A stretch of DNA of 54,996 nucleotides from CAYVOX01 sp964453035. Lineage in GTDB: Bacteria; Chloroflexota; Anaerolineae; Anaerolineales; Anaerolineaceae. The stretch lies in the NCBI GenBank assembly GCA_964453035.1, contig CAYVOX010000005.1:1-54996 (forward strand), read 5' to 3'. The translations under genes were made by a program, and so were the position numbers. The notes beneath the pieces are model-generated. The model was not told the origin of the DNA. It saw only the letters and a program-made list of their open reading frames with translations, and ran no database searches. Below, piece after piece: positions 24,471 to 32,852 of this stretch (positions within the stretch are counted from its first letter, which is position 1; each line of letters begins with the position of its first letter).

Positions 24471-24878
24471 ATGAAAAAGTTCCCTGTGCTCCTCGCAGCG
24501 CTGGCGCTGGCAGCGACTCTGTCAGCCTGCCAGCCGGCTGCGCCTTTCTGTGCAAGCGGCGCGCTCACTTACCTTGAGCCGGGGGCAACCCCGCAGCCAG
24601 GACGGGTCTCAGGCGCGCCAACCGGTGTGGCAGCCGGGCCAACCACGCTCAAGGTGAACCAGGTAATCTCTGGTTACCTGTGCAACAACGCGCTCAGCGG
24701 CAGCGTGTATATTGCCTGTGACGTACAGGTGAATCGCTGGGTGGATAAACCGCTCTTCCTGGACGGCTGCGCCTTCACGGTTGCCCCGGGGACGGTGATT
24801 TACGTGGCGGCGCACAACAATGAAGCCTATTACAACGGGTGCGCGGCCTGCCACGCCAGCAGCGCCAAAGCGCCGTAA
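24471..24878 (+). CDS. Small Cys-rich lipoprotein ending in a CxxCH motif
   Basis: About 135 residues. Type II signal peptide with lipobox TLSACQP (Cys20). The mature part has five or more Cys residues, including a final GCAACHASS that matches the CxxCH haem c attachment consensus close to the C-terminus. No recognised domain. Upstream, AT-rich DNA with TTTAATTTAATAG may hold a promoter, and the gene faces away from the Crp/Fnr gene. The haem motif may be chance, since there is no typical axial Met region after it. Confidence 0.75.
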   Translation: MKKFPVLLAALALAATLSACQPAAPFCASGALTYLEPGATPQPGRVSGAPTGVAAGPTTLKVNQVISGYLCNNALSGSVYIACDVQVNRWVDKPLFLDGCAFTVAPGTVIYVAAHNNEAYYNGCAACHASSAKAP

Positions 24879-24970
24879 AGCCTGCGCGCGGCTATTTGCG
24901 TTAAGGCATATCCTTTGACTCCGCTTTATGTTATTTATCAGCTATCTCATCATGTGAAAAGGAAATTCCT

Positions 24971-25747
24971 ATGAAAACCAACGATCGGTTAGGTGGTATC
25001 CTGGCGGTCATCGCGGCTGCCATGGGCCTCATTGCCCATTTTGCCCTGTTTTTACAGTGGTATCACGCTGGCATGGCTGCCCCCTCGGCTGAGCCGGGCT
25101 GTGAAATCCTGCTAAAGTGGATTCACCCGGGCCTGGCTTACCTGGGCATCCTCGGCGGCAGCCTCTTTGCAGTGAGCGCCTACGGCTTTTTCACCAAAAA
25201 GAAATGGGCCATGTTCTTTTCGGTGGTGGCGATTGTCATGGCGCTGCTGGCAAGCTGGTTTATCAATGTGCCGTTCATGGCAGCGGATCTTCCCCCGGTG
25301 TATTTCATCATCTTCTGGCCGTACCTGGTGATTTACTTCATCCTGATGCGGGCGGTGGGGCATTATTCGTGGAGCCGCACCCTGCTGGGACTGGCAACTG
25401 GCCTGGCCTACATCACCTGCTTCATGAACGGGGTTTCGAGCACCAGCCGCATCATCACGGTCGGCGCGCCGATTTTTGTGCTGGTGGATGGGTTGCACTG
25501 GGTGGCAGCGGTTGCCTGGGCGGTTGTGACGGTGGGTTTGCTGATGAGCCCAAAGGAATGGATGCGCGTGCTGGGGGTGACCGCCGGAGTAATCGAACTG
25601 GTGGTGGGCATTCCGCTGGCTTTCGTCACGGGGGCGCAGCTGGGAAGGTTTTCGTTATTTGCGCTTGCGCCCATCGTTTGCCTGGGGCTGCTGGTGGTGT
25701 TGGTGTGGCCCAACCTGTGGCAAAAGCTGACCGGCTCTAAGGAGTAG
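24971..25747 (+). CDS. Polytopic membrane protein of unknown function
   Basis: About 258 residues with 7-8 membrane helices: GGILAVIAAAMGLIAHFALF, HPGLAYLGILGGSLFAVSAY, FFSVVAIVMALLASWFINV, FIIFWPYLVIYFILM and others to the C-terminus. Tryptophan- and histidine-containing loops are present, but I do not recognise a family. A ribosome site (AAAGGAAA) precedes the ATG. It stands alone, flanked downstream by a palindromic repeat element. Confidence 0.7.
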   Translation: MKTNDRLGGILAVIAAAMGLIAHFALFLQWYHAGMAAPSAEPGCEILLKWIHPGLAYLGILGGSLFAVSAYGFFTKKKWAMFFSVVAIVMALLASWFINVPFMAADLPPVYFIIFWPYLVIYFILMRAVGHYSWSRTLLGLATGLAYITCFMNGVSSTSRIITVGAPIFVLVDGLHWVAAVAWAVVTVGLLMSPKEWMRVLGVTAGVIELVVGIPLAFVTGAQLGRFSLFALAPIVCLGLLVVLVWPNLWQKLTGSKE

Positions 25748-25780
25748 GGCAACCAGCTTCTGTGAGGTTTGACCTGGTAG

Positions 25781-25935
25781 GGGCTGTCCTCAAAGTCCAT
25801 ATTTATCAAGCTGCTCAAAGCACACGCTTTAAGTGAGCGAAGCGAAACAGTTCAACCCCAATATTGAGACTCTTCGCTTCGCTCACTCGAAGAGTGCTCT
25901 TCGCTCAGAGTGACACCCGCCCTTTTTGACAGCCC
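25781..25935. repeat. About 155-bp nested palindromic element
   Basis: Outer ends GGGCTGTC (25781-25788) and GACAGCCC (25928-25935) are inverted. Inside, a perfect 14-bp inverted repeat GTGAGCGAAGCGAA / TTCGCTTCGCTCAC (25833-25886) is followed by a CGAAGAG/CTCTTCG hairpin and an inverted CTCAGAGTGAC core. It has no coding capacity. It is similar in size and plan to 28210-28374. Confidence 0.65.
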
Positions 25936-25979
25936 TTTGTTGCCCGGGGCTAAAAAAGACCATCCTTTGCCCGGTGGGG

Positions 25980-25985
25980 TATAAT
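25980..25985 (+). promoter_or_regulatory. -10 hexamer of a leaderless-type promoter for murJ
   Basis: TATAAT ends only six bases before the ATG at 25992, in the context GGTATAATTTCCTCATG. Transcription would start at or within a base or two of the ATG. There is no ribosome site. The same layout occurs before the DUF454 gene at 54570. Confidence 0.65.
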
Positions 25986-25991
25986 TTCCTC

Positions 25992-27572
25992 ATGCCCCCC
26001 TCCGCCAATCGACAGATTGCCCGCGCCGCAGGCACCGTGATGCTGGCTATGGTGCTCAGCCAGTTGATTGGCCTGCTGGCCAATGCGCTGACCGGCGCCG
26101 CTTTTGGCACCGGCGCGGAGAGCGAGGCATTCTTCGCGGCAAACCGTTTTTCCGAGATCCTGTTCAACCTGGTGGCGGGCGGGGCGCTTTCCTCGGCATT
26201 CATTCCCACATTTTCAACCCTGCTGGCGCAAAACCAGCGCGCCGCGGCATGGAAGCTGGTTTCCTCGATCGCCAACATTGTCACGCTGGTGCTGAGCGCC
26301 TTTGCGCTGCTGGCGGCGGTCTTTGCGCCGCAGGTGGTGCGCTATATCCTGGCACCAGGCTTTGCCGCCTCTGACCCGGCCAAAGAAGCTCTGACGGTGG
26401 AGCTGCTGCGCCTGCAATTGCCTTCAGCGGTGATTTTTGGGCTGAGCGGGCTGGCGATGGGCACGCTCAACGCACACCAGCGCTTTTTGTACCCGGCGCT
26501 GGCCCCCTCGATGTATAAACTGGGCTGGATTGGCGGGATTGTGCTGCTCTCGCCCTGGCTGGGCATCTACGGGCTGGGCTGGGGCGTGCTGGTGGGCGCA
26601 GCGCTGCACCTGGGGCTGCAACTGCCGGGGCTGCTGCGCCTGCCGGAGCGGCGCTTCAGCCTGGCGCTGGGGCTGGAGAACCCTGCCGTGCGCGAGGTGG
26701 CGCGCCTGATGGGTCCGCGCTTGCTGGGGGTGGCGGTGGTGCAGTTGAACTTTCTGCTCAACACCTTTTTAGCCTCCAGCCAGCCCGAGGGCAGCCTGGC
26801 AGCCATCAGCCTGGCCTTTCCGTTGATGATTATGCCGCAGGCAGCCATTGCTCAGTCGGCGGCGATTGCGGCGCTGCCCACCTTTTCGGCGCAGGCCGCG
26901 CTGGGCAAGCTGGATGAAATGCGCGCCTCGCTGGCTGCCACGCTGCGCGGGGTGCTGCTGCTGGCCATCCCGGCGACGGTGGGATTGGTGCTGCTGCGCA
27001 AACCGATTGTGGCGCTCATCTACCAGCGCGGCGAGTTCACCAGCGCCTCAACCGAGCTGGTGGCGTGGGCGCTGCTGTGGTATGCGCTGGGGCTCATCTG
27101 GCACTCCATCCTGGAGGTGGTCAGCCGCGCCTTTTACGCCCTGCATGATACCAAAACGCCGGTGATGGTGGGCGTGGCGGCGATGAGCCTGAACCTGGCC
27201 TTCAGCCTGCTGTTTTCGGAATTGTTCCGGCTGGGGGGCTGGGCGCCGCACGGCGGGCTGGCGCTGGCAAACTCGCTGGCTACCCTGCTGGAGACGTGCG
27301 TGCTGCTCTACCTGATGCGGCGGCGGCTAAACGGCCTGCACGGTCAGCGCCTGCTGAGAGCGGTGGGAGCAGGCGGGCTGGCTGCGGTGGGCATGGCGGT
27401 GGGGCTGCTGGCCTGGCTGGGGGCGGCTTCCGCGCTGGGGGATGTGCTACTGGGGCTGGGTGGGGTGGCGCTCGGCGCTGGTATCTACGTGGGGCTACTG
27501 GCGCTGCTGCGGGTGGGCGAGCTGCAGGCCGCCTGGAGCCTGGTGCGCAGCCGGCTGCTGCGCAAAGGATAA
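25992..27572 (+). CDS. murJ: MurJ/MviN-type lipid II flippase
   Basis: About 526 residues with 14 predicted helices. MOP-superfamily MurJ marks are ARAAGTVMLAMVLSQLIGLL, ESEAFFAANRFSEILFNLVA, GGALSSAFIPTFSTLLAQ, then IYQRGEFTSASTELVAWAL and VSRAFYALHDTKTPV. It flips lipid II across the membrane for peptidoglycan synthesis. The start is set by the conserved N-terminus and the -10 hexamer directly before it; longer upstream reading lacks homology. A GNAT gene follows 4 bases downstream. Confidence 0.93.
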   Translation: MPPSANRQIARAAGTVMLAMVLSQLIGLLANALTGAAFGTGAESEAFFAANRFSEILFNLVAGGALSSAFIPTFSTLLAQNQRAAAWKLVSSIANIVTLVLSAFALLAAVFAPQVVRYILAPGFAASDPAKEALTVELLRLQLPSAVIFGLSGLAMGTLNAHQRFLYPALAPSMYKLGWIGGIVLLSPWLGIYGLGWGVLVGAALHLGLQLPGLLRLPERRFSLALGLENPAVREVARLMGPRLLGVAVVQLNFLLNTFLASSQPEGSLAAISLAFPLMIMPQAAIAQSAAIAALPTFSAQAALGKLDEMRASLAATLRGVLLLAIPATVGLVLLRKPIVALIYQRGEFTSASTELVAWALLWYALGLIWHSILEVVSRAFYALHDTKTPVMVGVAAMSLNLAFSLLFSELFRLGGWAPHGGLALANSLATLLETCVLLYLMRRRLNGLHGQRLLRAVGAGGLAAVGMAVGLLAWLGAASALGDVLLGLGGVALGAGIYVGLLALLRVGELQAAWSLVRSRLLRKG

Positions 27573-27576
27573 ACGG

Positions 27577-28194
27577 ATGGATTTACTCATACGACCGGCT
27601 TTTCTTGAGGATGCCCCCGCTGGCACGGCGCTGCTGGCGCTCAGCATGGCGCGTTTTGGTGACCTGCTGCTGGGATTGGGCAATCACCAGCGCCAGTTGG
27701 ATGCGCTGGGAACCTTCTGGCGGCTGCCGGATAACCGCTTTTCTCACCGGCTGGCGGAGGTGGCGCTATTGGAGGGCCAGGTGGCAGGCCTGCTGCTGAG
27801 TTTTGGCGGGCGGCAATCCCTGGCGCTCAATTTTGGGATGGGACGGCGCATGTTTAATGCCTACAGACTGGGTGAAGCGCTGCGTTTGGGCTGGCTTGGG
27901 CTGCACATGGCAGGCGTGACCGAGGTGCAGCGGGATGAGTATTTGCTCTCCAACCTGGCGGTTTTTCCGTGGGCGGAGGGGCGCGGGGTGGGACGCCGCC
28001 TGCTGCAGCGCGCCGATGAGCTGGCCAGAGCGGCAGGCTATGCGCGCATCACCCTGACGGTGGAAATGGATAACCCGCGGGCCAAAGGATTGTATGTCTC
28101 TCATGGTTACCGTGTGCTGGAGTCGCATCCCACGCCCAAACTAGAAAAGATGCTCGGCACAATTGGCACCGAGCGGCTGGTGAAGGATTTATAA
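27577..28194 (+). CDS. GNAT-family N-acetyltransferase
   Basis: About 205 residues. N-terminal MDLLIRPAFLEDAPAGTALL (beta1-alpha1), a central helical insert, then the acetyl-CoA loop VFPWAEGRGVGRRLLQRADE (the Q/RxxGxG/A pattern) and VEMDNPRAKGLYVSHGYRVL. The family transfers acetyl groups to amines; the substrate is unknown. It follows murJ after four bases with AAAGGAT as ribosome site, so it is co-transcribed with it. Confidence 0.85.
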   Translation: MDLLIRPAFLEDAPAGTALLALSMARFGDLLLGLGNHQRQLDALGTFWRLPDNRFSHRLAEVALLEGQVAGLLLSFGGRQSLALNFGMGRRMFNAYRLGEALRLGWLGLHMAGVTEVQRDEYLLSNLAVFPWAEGRGVGRRLLQRADELARAAGYARITLTVEMDNPRAKGLYVSHGYRVLESHPTPKLEKMLGTIGTERLVKDL

Positions 28195-28209
28195 AGCAAT
28201 AATTAACCT

Positions 28210-28374
28210 CTAGCGACCTGACAGTTTGTCATCCTGAGGCTTGAAAAGCCGAAGGATCTCGATATCCGGTCTTTAAGTTATTCATCTACACCGAGATTCT
28301 TCGCCTTCGCTGCGCTCAGGCTCAGAATGACAACACATCTTTTGTTAAGATTCGTGAAACTGTCAGGTGGCTAG
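28210..28374. repeat. 165-bp MITE-like element with 18-bp terminal inverted repeats
   Basis: Ends CTAGCGACCTGACAGTTT (28210-28227) and AAACTGTCAGGTGGCTAG (28357-28374) are inverted with one mismatch. Nested inside are GTCATCCTGAG...GATCTCG and its inverted relative CGAGATTC...CTCAGAATGAC. There is no coding capacity and no clear target-site duplication. The outer arm contains CCTGACAG, the core of the hairpins at 36873 and 46847. Confidence 0.75.
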
Positions 28375-28403
28375 ATTGATCTTATTGACTGAAGGAGAGA
28401 ACA

Positions 28404-29147
28404 ATGACCCCATCAATCGGTAAAGAGTTTATGCGGCTGACGCGCTATGCCCACCTTGCGCCGAGCGCTGAAAGCCAGGGCTTACCGCAACCACCCCTGG
28501 AAGTGCCCTGCCCGCCGGATGCGCGCCTGGTTGACCTGCCGCGTCCCGCAGATGTGCGTCTGCCGGGGGCAGACCTGGCGCAGATGATTGTGCAACGGCG
28601 CTCGCTGCGGCGCTATTCCGCTGAGGCGTTGAGCCTGGAGGAACTGGCTTACCTGTTGTGGCTGACTCAGGGCGTCAAAAAGGTGACCGACCGCCCGGTG
28701 ACTTTCCGCACAGCGCCTTCGGCGGGGGCGCGCCACGCCTTTGAGACTTACCTGCTGATCAACCGCGTGGAGGGGCTGGCGCCGGGCCTGTACCGCTATA
28801 TGGCGCTCAAGCACCAGCTTGCGCTGCTCAACGAGCAGCCCGGGATTACCGCTGCGGTGACGCACGCCGCCCACGACCAGCGCATGATCGAGATTTCGGC
28901 GGTGACCTTCATCTGGGTGGCGGTGCTGGAGCGCATGTACTGGCGCTACGGCGAGCGCGGCTATCGCTATCTGCACCTGGATGCCGGGCACGTCTGCCAG
29001 AACCTGTACCTGGCGGCAGAGTCCATCGGCTGCGGGGCGGTGGCGATTGCGGCCTATGATGATGAGCTGATGAACGCCACGCTGGGGCTGGATGGAGAAA
29101 GCCTGTTCGCTGTCTATCTGGCGTCGCTGGGTAAGAAGGTTGCATGA
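28404..29147 (+). CDS. SagB-type nitroreductase-fold oxidoreductase
   Basis: About 247 residues. FMN-dependent nitroreductase fold of the SagB dehydrogenase subfamily: QRRSLRRYSAEALSLEELAY, LLWLTQGVK, RTAPSAGARHAFETYLLINR, GLYRYM, and at the end HLDAGHVCQNLYLAAESIGC with GAVAIAAYDDEL. SagB enzymes oxidise azolines in peptide natural products, but lone genomic homologues are usually of unknown role; no precursor peptide or cyclodehydratase gene is nearby. It starts with GAAGGAGAG upstream and overlaps the following DsrE gene by four bases (ATGA). Confidence 0.88.
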   Translation: MTPSIGKEFMRLTRYAHLAPSAESQGLPQPPLEVPCPPDARLVDLPRPADVRLPGADLAQMIVQRRSLRRYSAEALSLEELAYLLWLTQGVKKVTDRPVTFRTAPSAGARHAFETYLLINRVEGLAPGLYRYMALKHQLALLNEQPGITAAVTHAAHDQRMIEISAVTFIWVAVLERMYWRYGERGYRYLHLDAGHVCQNLYLAAESIGCGAVAIAAYDDELMNATLGLDGESLFAVYLASLGKKVA

Positions 29148-29485
29148 GAACCGACAGCGTTTACCTGTTCACCCGCAACGGGCTGGGAGATGGCCCCGCT
29201 GCCCTGCAGCAGACCCTGGCCAAAAAATTTCTTGCGCTCACGCTGGAATCGGGCCAGCTTCCGCGGCGCATCCTGTTTTTCACCGAAGGGGTGCGCCTGG
29301 CGTGCGCCGAGTCAAATGTGCTGGAAGAACTGCGCGCCCTGGAAGCGCAGGGGGTTGAACTGGTGCTGTGCAAAACCTGCCTGGATACGTTCTCGCTCGC
29401 CGGTGAAGTTAAGGTGGGCATCATCGGCGGCATGGGAGACATCCTCGAGACCCTGCAACAGGCGCCAAAGGTGGTCAGCTTATGA
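29144..29485 (+). CDS. DsrE-fold protein resembling the C-terminal half of YedF
   Basis: About 113 residues. The pattern VYLFTRNGLGDGPAALQQTL, FFTEGVRLACAESNVLEELR and LCKTCLDTF matches the DsrE-like half of YedF, a sulfurtransferase-like protein linked to selenium metabolism; the Cys in KTCL is the likely reactive residue. The N-terminal TusA/SirA half of YedF is absent. It overlaps the nitroreductase and the next GNAT gene by four bases each, so the three are translationally coupled. SelD is about 8 kb away. Confidence 0.75.
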   Translation: MRTDSVYLFTRNGLGDGPAALQQTLAKKFLALTLESGQLPRRILFFTEGVRLACAESNVLEELRALEAQGVELVLCKTCLDTFSLAGEVKVGIIGGMGDILETLQQAPKVVSL

Positions 29486-29943
29486 TTTACCGTCCTGCCG
29501 TGGCAGAGGATTTTGAGCAACTGGCGCGGCTGCGCTGGGACTTCCGCACCGAGTACACGCAGGACCCGCCGCCCATCCCGTGGGAGGCGTTCCGCCAGAT
29601 GATGCTCGACTTTTTGCGCCAGGCGTTCGAAAGCGGAGAATGGACAGTGTGGGTAGCCGAGGAGGAAGGGCAAATTGTTGCACAGGCCTTCATCCGGCGC
29701 ATTCAAAAGGTGCCGCGCCCGGCCAAAGTGCAGCCCGCTTTTGGCTACGTAACCAACGTGTTCACCCGCCCGGCGTACCGCAACCGGGGGGTGGGGGCGG
29801 AGTTGATGCGCTGCGTTCAGGCGTGGGCCAAAGCGAAGGGGCTGGAGATGCTGGTATTATGGCCCAGCAAACGGGCGGTGTCGTTCTACCGCCGGGCCGG
29901 GTTTGTGCACCCCACGGAGGCGATGGAGTTTCCGATGGAGTAA
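29482..29943 (+). CDS. GNAT-family N-acetyltransferase
   Basis: About 153 residues. MIYRPAVAEDFEQLARLRWD at the N-terminus, a beta4 strand YVTNVFTRPAYRNRGVGAEL with the acetyl-CoA loop (RNRGVG), then LWPSKRAVSFYRRAGF. A compact single-domain acetyltransferase of unknown substrate. Its ATG overlaps the stop of the DsrE gene (ATGA). It ends 23 bases before a convergent CPBP gene. Confidence 0.88.
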   Translation: MIYRPAVAEDFEQLARLRWDFRTEYTQDPPPIPWEAFRQMMLDFLRQAFESGEWTVWVAEEEGQIVAQAFIRRIQKVPRPAKVQPAFGYVTNVFTRPAYRNRGVGAELMRCVQAWAKAKGLEMLVLWPSKRAVSFYRRAGFVHPTEAMEFPME

Positions 29944-29966
29944 CCTGGCGCCCGCACTGTTACAGC

Positions 29967-30797
29967 TCAGGTTTGGCGATCTTTTACGCCGAGCTGGCTG
30001 CCGGAAATCAGAATCAGGGCTGCGATGGTGAGGCAAATCAGCACAACCTGCAAAATGCTGCGCGAGTAACTGGCCTGAACAATGCCAATCGGCACGATAA
30101 ATTCGGTTACGTTAAGCGTCATGTGGAACAGGGCAGCATAGAGCAGCGAGCCGCGAGTGTGATTGAGTACCCACGTGAAAATCACCGCGGTGAGGGTAAT
30201 GTTGAGAAAAATGAAAACCCCCGCGATGGAGAGCAACCCCGGAAAATTTGCCGGATGGAAATGCCACAGCGCCCAGATCAGCCCCAGCCCCAGGCTGCCC
30301 CTGAGCGCACCCCAGCGCCCCTGCATGAGAGGTTGCGCAAAACCACGCCATCCGGTTTCTTCTCCAATCCCACGAATAAGGGTGTGGTAAAGCACCAGCA
30401 TCAACAGCACCTGCCAGGCATTTCCCGCCGGCACGCCATCCGCCTGGAAGAAAACTGGAGCCGGGCCGCCGAGCAGGCGATCCAGGTAAACGACGGCAAG
30501 GTGCAGAGCAGGCGGGTAAAGGAAGATGAACGCCACAGCCTGCCAGCTGGCGCGCCAGATCAGAAAACGCTGAAGCAGGTTGCGTATTCCGCCCGGTTGC
30601 CGGGTGAGGCGGGTAGCAATCAGCGCAGCCAGGAAGGGGCCAAAATACCAGAGCAGCACGCCCGGCAGGTTGAGCCAGGCAGGCAGCAGCGGTCCGCTGC
30701 GCGGCAGGGTGAAGGTGTAGAGGGTTGAGCCCATCCAGGTGATGGCAAAAGCCAGCAGGAAATAAACCAGCAGGGGGTGTTTACGAATGGATGCCAT
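29967..30797 (-). CDS. CPBP-family intramembrane protease (CAAX-like), downstream copy
   Basis: About 276 residues with 7-8 membrane helices. Catalytic motif 1 is EETGWRGFAQP (EExxxR) and motif 2 is WHFHPANF. CPBP glutamic proteases cut membrane peptides, often in bacteriocin immunity or signalling. Start at the ATG at 30797 (GAGG upstream). It follows a second CPBP gene by 18 bases. The two proteins are only distantly alike, so this is not a recent duplication. Confidence 0.85.
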   Translation of the reverse strand: MASIRKHPLLVYFLLAFAITWMGSTLYTFTLPRSGPLLPAWLNLPGVLLWYFGPFLAALIATRLTRQPGGIRNLLQRFLIWRASWQAVAFIFLYPPALHLAVVYLDRLLGGPAPVFFQADGVPAGNAWQVLLMLVLYHTLIRGIGEETGWRGFAQPLMQGRWGALRGSLGLGLIWALWHFHPANFPGLLSIAGVFIFLNITLTAVIFTWVLNHTRGSLLYAALFHMTLNVTEFIVPIGIVQASYSRSILQVVLICLTIAALILISGSQLGVKDRQT

Positions 30798-30815
30798 ATC
30801 CGACCTCGCCAACGA

Positions 30816-31658
30816 TTAGAGAACAGCCATTGCCACCACGGCGATGGCTTGTGGCAAACCGTGCAGTAGGGCTGGAGCCAGAATGCTGCCCGTTTTTTGA
30901 CGCACCAGGCTAAAAACCAGACCGCCAAAGAATGTCCATAGGCCCCAGGCCAGGGTGAGCGTGCCGCCCAGGTTGAACAGCACGCCAATCACGCCCATGT
31001 GTGAGAAACCAAACAGGGCTGCGCTGAGGATGGTTCCCCAACCGAAGGGGATGCCGTAGAAGCGGTATGGCGTACCAAAGGCGTCATCCAGCCGGCTTTG
31101 CATATAACCGCGATAGATGATTTCCTCTCCAAACCCCACAAACAGGGCGTAAGTCAGGAACAGCGCCAGCAGTTTACTGGCCTCCACCGCAGCGGAAGGC
31201 GCAACTGCCGGTAAAAACGCCAATGCAGCCGCCATGCCCAGGGTTGGCACGGAGGGCTTTTTGCGCAGGATGAACGCGAGGGCAAAGAGCAACCCAACCT
31301 GCACCGCAGAAAGGATGATTGCCCCGCCCCAGGACTTAAAATCCAGAAACGCAAGGGGAAAACTGGAAAGCACCACCGGAAGAAAGCACGCCCCGGCAAT
31401 ATCCAGGTGATAACGGGCAGGCTTGAAGGTGATACCGTAAGCCGCCATGCTCTTGCGCTGCGCCAGGATGGCCGCCAGCGCGCAAGCCACCATAATCACG
31501 TCGCCAAAGACCGGGAAGGCGAACCCCAGCGTCCCGGTTTGCCACTCCTCAAACCCTGGGAAGAGGCGGTTTACCGCCACGATGAGCGCGGTCACTACTC
31601 CAAAACGCACCAGGATCACTTCCAAAACCGCAATGAGCTTGGACAGGGTTGAATTCAC
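30816..31658 (-). CDS. CPBP-family intramembrane protease (CAAX-like), upstream copy
   Basis: About 280 residues, eight or more membrane helices. Motif 1 is FGEEIIYRGYMQSRL (EExxxR) and motif 2 is FGFSHMG (H). The chosen start is the GTG at 31658, since GGAGG lies six bases upstream; the longer reading frame lacks a ribosome site. It forms a pair with the next CPBP gene, behind a methyltransferase gene that ends 26 bases upstream. No bacteriocin-like small gene is seen nearby. Confidence 0.82.
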   Translation of the reverse strand: MNSTLSKLIAVLEVILVRFGVVTALIVAVNRLFPGFEEWQTGTLGFAFPVFGDVIMVACALAAILAQRKSMAAYGITFKPARYHLDIAGACFLPVVLSSFPLAFLDFKSWGGAIILSAVQVGLLFALAFILRKKPSVPTLGMAAALAFLPAVAPSAAVEASKLLALFLTYALFVGFGEEIIYRGYMQSRLDDAFGTPYRFYGIPFGWGTILSAALFGFSHMGVIGVLFNLGGTLTLAWGLWTFFGGLVFSLVRQKTGSILAPALLHGLPQAIAVVAMAVL

Positions 31659-31684
31659 AGCATCACCTCCAATGGATAAACGAG

Positions 31685-32431
31685 CTAGAAAGGTTTTTGG
31701 GCGATGATGGCCATGCCGCGCGCATCCGGGGTGAGAGGTTGACCGCTCCAATCGGCGTAAAGGTGCAGCACCTCAAGCCCGGCATCCGCCAGCATGTTTT
31801 GAATCTGGGTGGGGTTATACAGTTGAATTGAAAAGGGTTTATCTTTACGCACGCCATCGCGGATGACGATGCGCTGGTTATTCCAGCGACCGGTAAGCAT
31901 ATCGAATGAACTGCGGTTAATCATTAAGTCGTTGTTGATTTCGACGAGGGTGACAGGCGTGAGGCTCTTCAGGGTTACGTCGCGGTTAGGGATATCAAAG
32001 GCCAGGCGTCCGCCGGGCTTGAGTGCCATGGCGATGTTGTGCAGAACGCGCTGGTTTTGAGCATGCTCAAAATAGCCAAAAGCGGTAAAGAGCAGCAGCA
32101 CCCGATCAAACTCCCCCTCAAAGGTGATCGAGCGCATATCCGCCTGAAGGTAGCGCACGGCTGCGCCAGGTGCGCGCGCCAGCGCCAGGAACCCCGCTGA
32201 AGTATCCACCCCGGTGACGGTAAATCCCAGGGCTGCCAGGCGGTTGGCATGACGCCCAAAACCACACGCCAGGTCCAGCACATTGAGCGGGGGCTGCATC
32301 TCCAGCAGGGTGATGATTCCGGCAACTTCGCGGTCAGAGCGCTCATCGGTGAGGGATGGCGCATAGAAGTAGAGATAGTCTTCCACCTCAAAAATCGAGT
32401 CCAGATCGAACAACTCATCGTCTGCGCTCAT
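31685..32431 (-). CDS. Class I SAM-dependent methyltransferase
   Basis: About 248 residues. Motif I VLDLACGFGRHANRLA binds SAM, with VTGVDTSAGFLALAR (motif post-I acidic), DMRSITFEGEFDRVLLLFTA and LKPGGRLAFDIPN. The substrate cannot be inferred; members of this group methylate small molecules or lipids. It is the first gene of a minus-strand set with two CPBP proteases. A TATAAT on the minus strand (32505-32510) could be its -10. Confidence 0.88.
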   Translation of the reverse strand: MSADDELFDLDSIFEVEDYLYFYAPSLTDERSDREVAGIITLLEMQPPLNVLDLACGFGRHANRLAALGFTVTGVDTSAGFLALARAPGAAVRYLQADMRSITFEGEFDRVLLLFTAFGYFEHAQNQRVLHNIAMALKPGGRLAFDIPNRDVTLKSLTPVTLVEINNDLMINRSSFDMLTGRWNNQRIVIRDGVRKDKPFSIQLYNPTQIQNMLADAGLEVLHLYADWSGQPLTPDARGMAIIAQKPF

Positions 32432-32852
32432 CTTGACAGCCCTCTCAGTCTGTAGAGAAAAGAAAAACCAATCTGGTCCAGGTTATGGGGAAAAATCTAG
32501 AGAGATTATACAAGAAAAAAAATGAAATGCGCAATATTTCATCCGTATCCGGTTTTTTTGTGTTTTGAGGATTTGAACGCACCGCTGAAGGGAGGTAATG
32601 AGAATCAGGATTTCAGGGTGGGGGATAAGAAAAATCCTGCGCATCGTTTTTTGTCCGGATATCCTGTAAATATTCGAGCGCCTGCGGGGAAGCAGGCTAG
32701 AGCAAAACACGGTTCCTGTACGGGCGTGGTCGTGAAGCACGCCTTAGTGTTTCTACGCCCCTACCTCAAGCCTCTCTACGTCCTGAGCGCTTGGTGGAGC
32801 ACCCTGCGGGCTGTGGCAAAAATGCTCGCGCCGCCGCATAAGCCTTCGCCTC
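32432..32852. other. Intergenic interval with AT-rich part and a dispersed repeat
   Basis: No credible gene. Bases about 32480-32660 are clearly AT-richer than the window. 32633-32666 (starts AATCCTG, ends GGATATCCTG) is an inverted, imperfect copy of 46904-46937. The later part is G+C-rich and featureless to me. Confidence 0.5.

Noticed and set aside
29580..30728. 382-codon plus-strand frame over the acetyltransferase end and the CPBP gene
   Set aside because: It crosses two genes with intact catalytic motifs in other frames and lacks protein-like composition.
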